A DNA stretch of 64,000 nt from Epiperipatus broadwayi (Eukaryota > Onychophora > Udeonychophora > Euonychophora > Peripatidae): the NCBI GenBank assembly GCA_028023455.1, contig JAQFVV010000002.1:34170706-34234705 (forward strand). The letters run 5' to 3'. Positions within the stretch are counted from its first letter, which is position 1, and each line of letters begins with the position of its first letter. The notes under the pieces are model-generated. The model made no database searches. It saw only the letters and a list, made by a program, of their open reading frames with translations, and was not told where the DNA came from. A program made the position numbers and the translations under genes. This document shows positions 33,190-44,677 of this stretch, piece by piece.

Positions 33190-34440
33190 ATGTATTCAGA
33201 AATGGATTCTACCAGCTCCAATGAGTTCGTGATTTTTAGCTACTTTGATTCTGAGGATAGCATTACATCCAGAAATTTAGAAGAATCTTTTAATTTGACA
33301 TCGGAAGAAGAAGAAACTCCATTACCAACCAAAAGGCAAAGCAAAAACAAAAATGTACCTGTGAAAGTTAATGGTAGACCAGGCCCTTCATCCAATAATA
33401 ATAATATGCCTCTGAACATAATTGCAGAACAGGTAAATGTGGAAAATTTTATGAAGACTCCAGGTTTGACATTTCCTATTACAGGTGAGTTTTCTATTTT
33501 AGACTTTTTTCATTTATTGTTCGATAAAAAAAAAAAATGTGTGCAAAAATTGTTGAGGAAATGAATAAATATGCTACTAAAGATAAGCAGCTGGCCAGGG
33601 TTTGCTTTTTGGTCAATGCATTTGACATATGAAAAAAAAAACAAAATTGGAAAATGTAATGGATTGAGAATTGTCTGCCTTTTTTGGAATGTCATTTGGG
33701 AATTTCATGCAAGGTCCCTATCTTTCAGTTGAAGGACATTTGGGATTCTGATTCTAGTTTGAGGAACCCTTATTTTGCAAATATAATGCCTTTATAAATG
33801 ATTTAGCAAAATTTTAACATGCATACATTTTAATGATAATGAAACAATGCCAAGTAATGAAAGTGAAAATTTTTGATGATATCTATAAAATTAGACCAGT
33901 GATAGAAAAATGCAATATTAATTTCAAAGCTGCATACCAGATGCACAAAGAGATTGCAGTGGATGAAGCAATCACAAAATTTTCAGGTCATAATACTATG
34001 AAGCCATACAATCCATCAAAGCCAATAAAGATAGGTTTCAAATGGTGGATGTGTGCAGATAGTCACAATGGTTGTGTGTCACATACAAATGTATGCAGGC
34101 AAAGAATTAAATTCAAATGCTCATCTATGCCTTGGTACTCATGATATGAAGTCAGTAGTTCTTCACACTTTGCAAAACAACATCACATTATTTCATGTGA
34201 CAGATTTTTTATGAGTATAGAGCTAACAAAGGAACTTTATAAAAATGAATTATATTTTTGTGGGACTATAAATATAAGAAGAAAAGATATTTCAAATTGC
34301 AAAGTGCACAAGATAAAGAAAATAAAAATGAGACTCGCATTTTGTCATTGATAAAGATACTGGCCTTCAATTTTTAGTATTGTAATGATCCGGAAAAGGT
34401 AAACTAGCTATTATCACTACAGGCATCTAAGCATTTGAAC
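33190..34440 (+). pseudogene. piggyBac-type transposase, N-terminal and central part
   Basis: 33190-33564 encodes an acidic, Ser/Glu-rich N-terminus and VENFMKTPGLTFPITGE. In shifted frames follow VEEMNKYATKDKQ (about 33550), KIRPVIEKCN (about 33890) and VDEAITKFSGHNTMKPYNPS with KPIKIGFKWWMCADSHNG (33958-34070), the DDE_Tnp_1_7 core carrying the first catalytic aspartate (DEA.). Near 34190 the sense LFHVTD gives the second aspartate region after a frameshift. Stops and at least two frameshifts make it inactive. Coding sense fades at CNDPEKV, where an insertion begins. The matching C-terminal part lies at 38972-39480. Confidence 0.82.
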
Positions 34441-36240
34441 TAGAAAAATTTATAGAGTAGGCAGATATGTAATAAAAAAAAAAATTTTTTTTTTTATCCG
34501 TCTTAGCCATGTCACCAGCTCAGTGGAATAGCAGAGATTTAATAATATAATATAAGAGTATATATATAAAAAGAATAAAATAAGCACTGCCAGTAATTAA
34601 CATACAAACATTTATTTATGCACATATATATAAGATTTAAAATTATTTTAGTATTAGTTTTACATTTTAACATTTAACATTATTTTTAACTTTACCTTAG
34701 ATTTTAATTTACATTTTAATTTTTATATATTATAAGTTTAATTTTAATTAAGTTTGCACAGATGGGATATAAAGCTTTTTTAATATGTTGCTATAGATCG
34801 ATTACATAGATTTCAATGCAAAAACATTTCAAAATAAACATAAACGATCAAAATACAAAATTATTGATTACTGACAATTCATAGAAATATAAAAAACCCT
34901 CTAGTATTCACCATAAGATACTTCATTGTCACCAATAACTAAAAGACATCCGAATAAATACATTTTAGATACTACTTAAGGTATCATTATTTATCAATGC
35001 TATATATTTTGATCAAATATGAAAACCCAAAACATCCTTAACCATAACCAATCCATCAAGCCTATAAACAACTTAAATTTAATATTTTTATTTAGGTCAT
35101 AGAATAGACTACATAGATTTCATTAAAATAAAATATTCTACCTATTTAACCTTAGCTAAAATTTCATCAAACTCATCAATTATCTGATATATCAGTATTC
35201 AATATAATACGGAATAGACACACCAAAAAGATTAAGAAACATTGACTCTCATCAGATAGGAATATTACATCTACTAACGGGAAGAACAATAAAAAAACTC
35301 CATAGAAAGAATCTTCCCTCTTATAATTCCTTCAAAAACGGTGAGTCAAATATAAATGATCTCCAGTAGCGAATTTCCACTACATCTACTAACTACATCA
35401 ATATATCCAATCCATTACCCAATTTAACAACGAAACAAATAACCTAAGATACCCTCCCCTAATATAACTTTACAAATCTATACAGCCATTCACGCCCGAC
35501 TTAAGTTTAACATTTATATAATTAATTTAACAAAAACAAAAATCATATAAAACTTAAAGAACAAAAAATAAATAAATAAATGGAAATATTTTAAATATAT
35601 ATATAAAAAAGAAATAATCAAATAACATTATTAATAAATTGTTCAGATAGTATAATATTGCAATCATTTAAATATGGAAAGTTTTAATTTAATTTCATTA
35701 TTTATAAAGTTCTTATTTACAACATTACTTACATTGCATAATTGAATCACCTAAGATTGTATTCTGTCATTTATTTATCCACCGGATTTTTCTTTCGTCC
35801 TCTGTAGAAAACAATGTTCTTTCTCTTCTTTCTTGCAACTGAAGGGAGAAATGGCTTTTTCCCTTCTCCTTCACTTCCCTCCTCTGTCACATCGTAAATA
35901 ATCAATCACTATTAATAATTTCCAATTTCCTTTTATACGTTTCAAAGATTGACTTGGCATTATGTCAGTGAGACCTTTCACTGAGACTTTCCGTTTCTTT
36001 GGCTATTTTTTCTTTTTTCCTTTTGGTTTTTACTTTAGCGTTTTTTACTTTAACAACTTCCTTTCGATTAATTTCTTTTTTCAAGATTAAAGATATATTT
36101 TTACCTAACTTTTTTTTTTTTTAAAATACCTTTTCTTTTTTAATACTTTCTTTTATTTTTTCGCTTTAATATATACTTTAAGAGTTTTTTTCTTTTTTTC
36201 TTAAAAAATTTTAAGCAAACTTTTTTACTTTCTTTTAATA
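34440..36240. repeat. Duplicated segment, copy 1 (no RTE insert)
   Basis: From TTTATAGAGTAGGCAGA through GGGATATAAAGC, ACCATAAGATACTTCATTGT, ACATTTTAGATACTACTTAA and CACCTAAGATTGTATTCTGT to AGCAAACTTTTTTACTTTC, it recurs in the same order at 36880-38957. Its RTE-free state at GCACATATATATAAGATT (34620) matches the empty target of the second copy. The reverse strand at 35940-36240 is lysine-rich when translated (for example NAKVKTKRKKEKIAKETESL). Confidence 0.8.
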
Positions 36241-36850
36241 AATATATATAAAAACAAGTAACGAACACTAGCCGTACATATCAGTAAGTTGCTTAAAAAA
36301 AGACAAAAAAAAATTTTACTTAGGGTTAGTAATTATGGTACCGATTGAGAGACATTTACAAAACACCGGTTAATAATTTTGCAAAAGACTATACAAAGAA
36401 AAAAATGACTACTTTCCCAAGGACCATCCCCTACACCTCCTCCCCACAATTCTATTATTTCTATACTTTTTTTTTCCGCTTTTAAATTATTTTTTAAGAA
36501 GGGCTGAATAAATGTTTTGAAAGATAAGGATTTATATATATTGGCCTATAATACACCAACTATTTATGACGATTAAAACTAAATAGGATACACGAAGTAA
36601 ACGGTACAGTAAGGTCACTTTTGATCATAAACGGGGGCTACATGTTAAACTAATATATACAACAACAAAAAAAAAATTTATTACAACCTTACTTTTTTAA
36701 CAAAAATATTTTAAATATTTATACTTTCTGTTTAATATATATCATTTCTTTAGGCTTTTATAAGATTTAAAATATACACTTTATGTAACAGATAAAAAAT
36801 TTCATTTTAAAAAAAATTACAGGGTATATTTTTATTAATAGTGGTGGGGT
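36241..36850. other. Unmatched spacer between the two copies
   Basis: Not matched by eye to either copy. It is A/T-homopolymer rich, and ORFs on the minus strand at 36767-37027 are compositional. It may be assembly junction sequence. Confidence 0.35.
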
Positions 36851-38957
36851 GTAACGACCGAAAATAGCCTCGATGGAGAACTGAAAATTTATAGAGTAGG
36901 CAGAGAAAAAAAAAATTTTTTTTTTTTTTTGCATGCCCGCACCCCAGGGAAAGCAGAGATTTAATAATATAAGATATATATAAAAAAAGAAAAAAAAACG
37001 AGAATAACAACAAACATTATTTAGCACATATCATCATCACATATCAACCATTATCAATCCACTGCGGAGAAGCCTCCAATTTAACCACTTCTCGACTTTG
37101 CTTCCTTCCCCCACCCCTCCTTCTTATTTCATCCTCCATCTTCTTGCCCTTCTCTTTTACACTCTTGGAATCCGTCTAAAATTTCATTGTCCATCTATTA
37201 TCATCTCTTCTCATCCCAACCCCTCACTTACTTTCGGGTCGTACTTTCTTCCCTCCCCCCTCCCCTACTCTTGGTGGTCGGTTGCTTCTATTGTGTCCCT
37301 CCTGTAAAAACTGGTAAACACTTTGTTAAAAACCCTTTTCAAACACATACATATTTCCTTTATACAGTATTTCTACCAAACACCCAACCAAGTTTAATTC
37401 TATGATAATTTCCTCATTAGTTCCACGTATTAATATTTGACCAAGGTATTTGTAACTCTTAACTCTTTTTCATCATAACAACTTTATTTTCTATTTTACG
37501 ATAAAATACTTTGCTTTAACATTATCTTTGTCCTACTTTCCACTTTCCGTAACCCGAAACATTCCTGCACATATATAGATTTAAAATTATTTTGTATGTT
37601 TTACTTTTAACATTTAACATTATTTTTAACCTTTTGTTTTTACTTTTTTTCTATTATATTATTTTATTTTAATTATTCACACGAGGGATATAAACTTTTA
37701 ATATGTTGCTATGTTGGTTATATTTCAAGCAAAACTTCAAAAACATAAAGACAAAATACAAAATTGATTACTGACAATTGCATAGGGAAAATAAGAAACC
37801 CCGTATTCACCATAAGATACTGCATTGTCACCAATAACTAAAACACCGAATAAATACATTTTAGATACAGAATTATTTATCGGCTATATATTTTGATCAA
37901 ATAGAAAACCCAAAACAACTTAACCGATAACAACCATGCAACCTATAAACAACTAAATTTAACATTTTTATTTAGGGTCGAGTATGAATAGACTACATAG
38001 ATTGCTTTAAAATAAAAATACCTTTAACCTAGGCTAAAATTGCAAAAGCACAATCATCGATATACAGTATTCAAGTAACATGCACCAAAAATAGAGAAAG
38101 ACCCATCAGATAGGAATATTACACTACTAGGGAACAAAAAAAAACCCAAGAAAGGAACCCACTTAAACCTTAGGCAAAGGGGAGGCTAAAAAAAGATTCT
38201 GCATAGCGAACCGATACACTACTAACTACACAAAACCAACCAGACCCAATAACAACAACAAAAACCGATACCCCCCTAATATAACTACAAACTAACCCCG
38301 ATAGTTTAACATTTATATAATTAATTTACAAACAAAACATAAAACTAAAGAACAAAAAAAAAAAAAAGGAAAGATTTAAATATATATAAAAAACACAAAA
38401 ACATATAATAAATAGTTGGAGAAGGAAAAGCAACATTTAAAAGGAAATTTAAAGTATATTTATAAAGTCTTACTTTCAATTCATCTTTACCGTTGGTGAA
38501 GGAATTCTCCTAAGATGGTATTCTGTTGGCGATTAATTTATCAGTTTTCTTTTGCCCTGAAAAGTTCTTTCCTCTTTCTTGAACGAAGGGACGAAGCTTT
38601 TGCCTCCCTTCCTCCCCGCCGTAAAACAACACATAATATTCCAATTTCTTTGTATTCGAAAGATTGCTTGGCATTGTCATGATGTGAGACCTTCCGGGTC
38701 GATTTCCGTTCTTTTTGGCTTTTGTTTCTTTGTTTTCCTATCGACTGTTTTTACATTTAAAGCCCGGCGGTTTTTTAACATTAACAACTTTCCTTTTCGT
38801 TATTTCTGTGTTTCGATAAAGAGTATTTTTACCAAACTTTGTTTTGTTTTAAAACCTTTCTTTTTAACGTTTCTTTTATTTTTCGTGCTTTTAACGCTTT
38901 GGTATTTAATTTCTTTTTATTCTTAAAGAAAATTTAAAGAACTTTTAATTTACTTCT
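36850..38957. repeat. Duplicated segment, copy 2 (RTE insert, deletion-rich)
   Basis: It begins with TGTAACGACCGAAAATAG, a shortened form of the piggyBac border at 34383, then AAATTTATAGAGTAGGCAGA. It follows copy 1 to AATTTAAAGAACTTTTAATT. Excluding the RTE insert it is about 13 percent shorter than the matching part of copy 1, with many 1-10 base losses spread throughout. ORFs here (38579-38926 and others) are not genes. Confidence 0.75.
37031..37562 (-). pseudogene. RTE 3' part in degraded form, inside duplicated copy 2
   Basis: ATCAACCATTATCAATCCAC, CTTATTTCATCC, AATCCGTCTAAAATTTCATT, TCCATCTATTATCATCTCTT, CCAACCAAGTTTAATTCTAT and GAAACATTCCTGC follow the minus strand of the RTE from about 59125 down to 58388. 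It is about 530 bp against about 735 bp in the reference copy, with scattered small losses. GCACATAT borders both sides (37024-37031 and 37567-37574), and the same word is single in copy 1, so this is a real insertion with a short target duplication. Confidence 0.78.
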
Positions 38958-38971
38958 GTTTAAAAAAAAAA

Positions 38972-39480
38972 AAAAGATGAACGACAAAAAGCCAATAGCT
39001 ATTATCACAAATGCATATGCACCTTCTGGAAATGATGTTGCAGCCAAAAAAATAAAAACAGATCATGATAAACAATTCCATGTCCATCTGCAATAAAAAT
39101 GTATAACAAGTACATGAGTAATGTTGATTTGGCCAATCACAAAAGTGGACCCCATATTGTTGGGACAGGAAATCTCTGTGATGTCCATTGCAACCATGTT
39201 TTGACACAGTAGTTTCTAATGCATATATTTTATATTCCATTTATATGGCATCTAAACATTTGACTGTCTTGTCTCATTTACAATTTTGGAGAACCTTGTT
39301 CCATATGTTGATTGATGGATTTTCTTCAAAATTAAAATGTTGCCCAAAAACACATTTATTTCCACATCTGGCACAGCGATCATGAGAAAACCATACACAT
39401 GTAGATCTTCATCATCATAACATTCCAGGTATAAGCATTGTGTTGTATGTCTAAAAAAAGACACGAAATTCACTTTGGCT
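38972..39480 (+). pseudogene. piggyBac-type transposase, C-terminal part
   Basis: In shifting frames: NDKKPIAIITNAYAPSGNDV (from 38972); MYNKYMSNVDLANHKSG at about 39089, the YN..M..VD motif holding the third catalytic aspartate; DTVVSNAYILYSIYMASK at 39203, the usual NAYILY block; and FWRTLFHMLIDGFSSKLK. The terminal Cys-rich finger is hinted at by KCCPKTH. Stops separate the blocks. It completes the gene begun at 33190. Confidence 0.8.
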
Positions 39481-40865
39481 GTTTGGAAATGTAGATTGGT
39501 ACCTATTTGTGTTGACTCATGAAGAGGATGTTTTGCTTTTTATTAGACTCAAAAATATGAAAAGTGATCATAGTCTTGTTGTACCAGTTTTACCCCAAAC
39601 ATCTACAGTTTCATCACAAATGGACTTGTTGGGGTTGTAATTAATATGGGTAATCTGAAGGTCTCCAAAAGCAGCTGTCCTATTTATGCTCAGCTGAGGA
39701 ATATGACTTTTGAATAATTTTAATGGATAAGTTATATTTGCATTTTTTTTGTTGTTGTTGTTTATTGTTTTGCAGCATGATCGAGAACTTTTCACATGGA
39801 ATTTTACTCGTAAGCTATTCAATCAACCTTTGATATTCATTTTGGTTTTATATTTTAGGTGAATTCAAACTAACAATCTGATTTTTTGAACAGTAACAGG
39901 TAGCACAGATAATGAAAGATATTGTTTTTAATTATTCTGTTTTTTTGTTGTTGGTTGTTTGTTTTAGCTACCAGCACAATGGACGAATGGTTGAGACCCT
40001 GATCCAAGATTATTTACAATTTATTCCTCTCTAGCAATTTCATTGTATATAATTCAATTTTTTTTTATTCTGTTTTTAGTAGTTTTACTTTTACTAACTT
40101 GGTTTTCATTGTTTTTGTTCTAATAACTTGTTTCTCATTAGTTTTTATTTTACTTTGTTTTTACCAACTTCATTTTATATTTGAGAGGCATATGTCTGCC
40201 TGATGGCCTTCCTTATTAGAATTTTGTGACTGCTTCATTACTGATTACTTTTTCCAATTGATAAACAAGATCTGGAATGATTTATCTTTTATTAATAACA
40301 ATATTGAATAATATGAAATATCTAATATGTTGCATATTTATATTGGATAATATGAACAGATCTTCTCTGGAAGACATATCTTGAAAGAGGTAGAATATAA
40401 ACATTTTTTTATATAAATATCTGCCTTAGAGCCTTTTTAGTAATCATTGACTCCCTCTTAAAATGAGAAATTGTTTCAGATTCCAAATTTCTAAATTGTT
40501 TTCTGTATTTGCAATGATGTTATTAATAGGGTTGGTTTATCCAAAGACTAAAATCAAAATAGTTTTGAGCAAATAATGGAAAATTTATAACTTAAATTTG
40601 TAGTGCATCTTATTATCAGACTATTGAGTTTTCATAACTTTAGCAGATGAAACTTACAGGATGCAAACATATACACCAGTTTTATAATATGCATATATGT
40701 GTACCATGATGACCTTAATTAGAATTTCAAATTATATGACGTTTTACTTTTTTACTGTATTTATAGTGGTAAGTAATAATATCCCCATTTGCTTCGTTAT
40801 TTTTACATTCTGATAGAATTTTAATTTTTTTTTTTTAATCTTTTATTAGAGAGAACTTTTTTTTT
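39481..40865. other. Non-coding, nothing recognised
   Basis: Possibly the 3' end of the piggyBac element, but I find no TTAA-bounded terminus. An 84-residue minus-strand ORF at 39568-39822 has no recognisable family. Confidence 0.35.
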
Positions 40866-40965
40866 TCTCATGTGTCATAGCATCAGCCGGGAAGCGAACC
40901 CGCTAACCCGGGACAACTGCTTGTAAAGTAGTTGTCGCTGACCTTTCGACCACCAATGCTTGACA
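40866..40965 (-). mobile_element. tRNA-derived SINE (family H)
   Basis: CTCATGTGTCATAGCATCAG, GGGAAGCGAACCCG (B-box complement) and TGACCTTTCGACCACCAATG are the family landmarks. A T run at 40858-40866 is its A tail. Target duplication is only approximate (AACTTTTTT and AACGTTTTTT). Confidence 0.82.
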
Positions 40966-42039
40966 ACGTTTTTTCTTCCAGACGCCTTGACATTTTTCAA
41001 TTTCTGGGGTGCAAGAAAAAAATAAAGAATTCTTATCCTACTATTTCCATAAGTTCTGAAGCTTCGTATTATCTCAGGTAAGAAGTATTATATGTGGTTT
41101 AAAAGATAATTTTGTGAGGAATGCAAAGAAATTATCAATGAAGATGTAATTTAAACTTAATTAATCATAAATTAGAAATTATGAATAAACAATAAAGTAA
41201 TAATTATTACGGATGTTGAAATTTCTTTTTTTTTTACTTTTTTAAATGGTTATCACTATTTATCTCAGCCTTATTATTTTCTTTAGTTTTTCTAGTTTCT
41301 ATCAATATAAAGCTTTTTGCTGTAACATTACGAAAACTGACGCTATTGTGAAAATTGTGGCTCAAATCAGTTTTTTATAAATTCAATATGGCGCCAAGGA
41401 CCATAAACCAGGTATAAGAGATTTATTTCTTTTTAATAAACTTTTTTTTTTATTACAAATTATTTTTAAGTTCAAATTTTCTTTGCTGTCTTCTTCAAAG
41501 ACTACTATCTTATCAAAGCACTGCTGATGTTATGTTTTTAATAACTCACTTTAAAAAAAAAAACAGCTATATTGTTGATAGCTGATTTAACAGCAGAGTT
41601 TTCTAAAACCGATTACCTCAAAAATGCATAGTTGGCCAGTATTATATCCACAATAAAAATTATTTGCTATAATATACGTGTGGAAATATGAGAATTGAAA
41701 ACTTTTAAGATAAAAGAAAATTATACGTGGCCGAGTGACGACAAAAATAACAACTGCAAAAAGAATTTTGAGGCTGTGGTCTTTTTTTCCTTCTATTTAA
41801 ATTCTTAAACTTATTCTTGATAAGATAAACTAAACCTTTCTTAAGAAAGTGCAGGCCTTTACTAAAAATAAGCAAGTCTGTCTTTAGCGCCTTTAAACAA
41901 ATATAGAAAAAAAACGTATGCTTAATAATAATTTTTTTAAAATTTTGATGGGAAGATGGAAAAGTAAATGCCATAAAACTTACGTTTAATGTATTTGCCT
42001 GAAGTTTGTGATGATATAATTGTAGTTGTATTTATAAGT
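40966..42039. other. Non-coding, nothing recognised
   Basis: AT-rich with several homopolymers. The 89-residue minus ORF at 41705-41974 is lysine- and phenylalanine-rich and unremarkable. Confidence 0.4.
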
Positions 42040-42181
42040 TGGACTATTTCCATCATCTAATATTAACTGTTAAATGCTTTTAATAAAATTCAAACTGTAT
42101 TTAAATTTTTTAAATATATTTAATTGTTAATGACACACGAATTCAGTATGTAATAATATTTAGAATGATATTATTCTTAAA
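42040..42181 (-). mobile_element. SINE family G fragment (3' part), cut by a family B insertion
   Basis: CTATTTCCATCATCTAATAT, the body and TTTAGAATGATATTATTCTT match the 3' half of 42655-42921. The tRNA-like head is missing because family B follows. Confidence 0.65.
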
Positions 42182-42640
42182 CAGAGCAAAACTCTCCATA
42201 CAGTATTGCCACCTGTGCTAAACAGAGTAATCAATGGATGCCAGAAGGCTTATGCATAAAATCCCTATCTAATGCCTACTCATCCAATATCCCCAGACTA
42301 GCTTAGATTGAAAATATTTTTTATGTTTTCAATTTCATTCTCATAGTTTTGTAGTTAAGTAGAGATAAAAGGTGGTTGCTAGAGGGTTGCATTAGATCCT
42401 AAGATCTAGATGCAGTGCTCTCAGATCCAAAGCTCCTCACTGACGAAGGCCACAAGCCAGAAACTAGTCTGGGGATATTGGATGAGTAGGCATTAGATAG
42501 GGATTTTATGCACAAGCCTTCTGGCATCCATTGATTACTTTGTTTAGCACAGGTGGCAATACTGTATGGAGAGTTTTGCTCTGTTTATCAACAATTAATG
42601 TGCTAGTATAGGAAATGTGATCATGTGATATTATTCTTAT
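42182..42640. repeat. Full-length family B fold-back element
   Basis: The left arm (GCAAAACTCTCCATACAGTA ... CCAATATCCCCAGACTAGCT) and the right arm (AGTCTGGGGATATTGGATGA ... TACTGTATGGAGAGTTTTGC) are inverted copies around about 130 bp of single-sense DNA (GGTGGTTGCTAGAGGGTTGC ... CTCAGATCCAAAGCTCCTCA). It ends GTGATCATGTGATATTATTC. This copy gives the clearest full plan of the family. Confidence 0.78.
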
Positions 42641-42654
42641 TGTATTTTTATATA

Positions 42655-42921
42655 GGACTATTTCCATCATCTAATATAAGTATTAAATGTCTTTAGAAAA
42701 TGTAACTTTATTTAAATATTTCAAATACATTCAACTGTTAGTTATAGCACATCAAACAAGTTAGTGTGTGCACAACGTTTCGAGAGATATTACTCTCCCC
42801 TCTTCTTCAGGTGTTTCTGGCCTGACCAGTGATAGTACTAGCATGGAATTCGAACCTGGACCCCTTAGATTCTTGAGTATTGCATTTTAAGATAATACTC
42901 TAACCAACTGAACCATCCTGG
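42655..42921 (-). mobile_element. tRNA-derived SINE (family G), near full length
   Basis: The minus strand begins AGGATGGTTCAGTTGGTTAG (A box). B box GGTTCGAATTCC lies at 42845-42856, then CTGGTCAGGCCAGAAACACC and GAAGAAGAGGGGAG. The 3' end reads TAGATGATGGAAATAGTCC. No poly-A tail is seen. The head looks like a tRNA but lacks foldable stems throughout, so it is not a working tRNA gene. Confidence 0.82.
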
Positions 42922-43089
42922 GGTTCCTCCTGATTTATTCACCTTTTCCTAAGAGCAAAGTTGATTAGTAGTTTTCATACATAACGTATAGTCACACTGG
43001 TTGACTTGTGGGATTTTTTGCTCTTGTCATGTGAGCAGCTTCTTTAAATTTTCTTCTTTGTACCTTTTCTTAAGGAAAACAATATTATT

Positions 43090-43980
43090 ATTCTTTCTTC
43101 ATTAGATGTTACTGGACTAACCAGTCACAGTATAAAAGTTCCCAAATTATGTCATTGATCAGGTCGGTAATACCTGAAGACAAAATGAAAATAATTCCAC
43201 TCGAACCATTGTTATACACTAACTTGTGTGCTATTGGTAATAATTGAAAATATTTTTGAAAAATTATTGTCATGACCAGTGACAATATAAAAGTTCTCGG
43301 GATAATTCCCCCTATAAACAAAGCAAAACTCCATATAGTAGTGCCACCTGTGATCATGTGATGCTTGCTGGTGATAATTCCCCTTGCTATAAATGTCACT
43401 GATCAGGCCAGCAACATTTGAAGTTGAATAGCAAATATTACCACTTAAAAGATTGTTATATATTAACCTGTGTGCTATTACAATAGCTGAATGTATTTTT
43501 GAAAGTTTAAATAAAGTTTGGATTTTACTAAAAACATTTACCAATTACTATTGTTATCAACAGTTGAAAATATTTTTGAACAGTTATTACTGGCATGACC
43601 AGTGACAATACAAGATTTCTCAGGTCCTTGCTGGTTCTATCACTGGTCAGGCCAGCAGAAAATGCAGATGAAAGGGAAATAATACCATTCAAAACATTGT
43701 TATATAGCAACCTGTGTGCTATTACCAGTAGTTGAAAATATTTTTGTAAAGTTATTACTGCTATGACCAATGACAATACAAAAGTTCACAGGTTCAATTC
43801 CCTTGCTAGTACTGTCACTGACCAGGCCAACAACACCTGAAGATGAAGAAAAAATAATATACCACACAAAATATTGTTATATATTAACCTATGTACCACT
43901 ACCAACAGTTGAATGTATTTTTGAAAAGTTTAAATAAAGTTTGAATTTTGCTAAAAACATTTAACAAATTATTATGAGAC
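43090..43980 (-). repeat. Tandem array of SINE-G-derived units
   Basis: Four successive segments each hold a variant of GACCAGTGACAATACAAAAG, CACTGGTCAGGCCAGCA, ACATTGTTATATATTAACCT and GTTGAAAATATTTTTGAA, repeating at roughly 170-190 bp (near 43115, 43270, 43580 and 43755). The second unit is interrupted by a small family B piece (CAAAACTCCATATAGTAGTG, about 43324-43372). Minus-strand ORFs at 43109-43776 are translations of this repeat. Confidence 0.72.
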
Positions 43981-44334
43981 CATGGGAATAGTCCGATATA
44001 TAATTCAAATATGCTTAATGTTTTTTCTCTTTTTCTTAAAAAAAAAAGGGAAACATATATTCATATCTCAGGTCATCTTTCACCTTAGCTCAATCCTTAT
44101 AACCATCCATTATCCCAGAATTCAGACCCACCTCTCACATTACAGATACATTTGAAACACATCACTTTTTCAAGTAATCCATATAGCACATGTTACAATT
44201 TAACTTCCATATATACATTATTTTTAGAGATATTTAAGCTTAACTGCTTAATATACCTTTAAATATATTTCCAACTTCTATTCCATCACACATTACTGAA
44301 ATAAATGGTCAAAGACATGTGAAGGCAAATGACT
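43981..44334. other. Non-coding, nothing recognised
   Basis: AT-rich, nothing identified. Confidence 0.4.
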
Positions 44335-44601
44335 CCCTAAGATATACATTTCATGCTGAACCAGCACTCATCAGTCGGCCCATATCACAATATCTTTCAC
44401 ATATCTTCGCCATTTATTCAAGTATATGAATGTAAAGCAAACCATTACAGTTTAATTGACAAGTTTCAAATTTTCTGCACCCACGATATCTTGATACAAA
44501 CTACCTATGAAAGTATATTACTAACTTTACTATTCATTTATTAAGCTAGATATTATCCCTAAACCAATATATAGCTTTAATGAATAATAATATATCTGCA
44601 A

Positions 44602-44677
<76 letters not shown>

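Noticed and set aside
37098-37405. Proline- and serine-rich ORFs
   Set aside because: They are read from a degraded RTE minus strand.
38579-38926. 115-residue ORF with hydrophobic stretches
   Set aside because: It lies in the deletion-rich copy 2. The matching part of copy 1 does not hold this frame.
42655-42921. Functional tRNA gene
   Set aside because: A and B boxes are present but the stems do not pair throughout, and the body continues into a SINE tail.
43109-43776. Three overlapping minus-strand ORFs of 82-110 residues
   Set aside because: They come from the tandem SINE-derived array and change with each unit.
43090-43980. CRISPR-like array
   Set aside because: Units are long (170-190 bp), diverged and SINE-derived, with no short identical repeats or spacers, in a eukaryotic setting.
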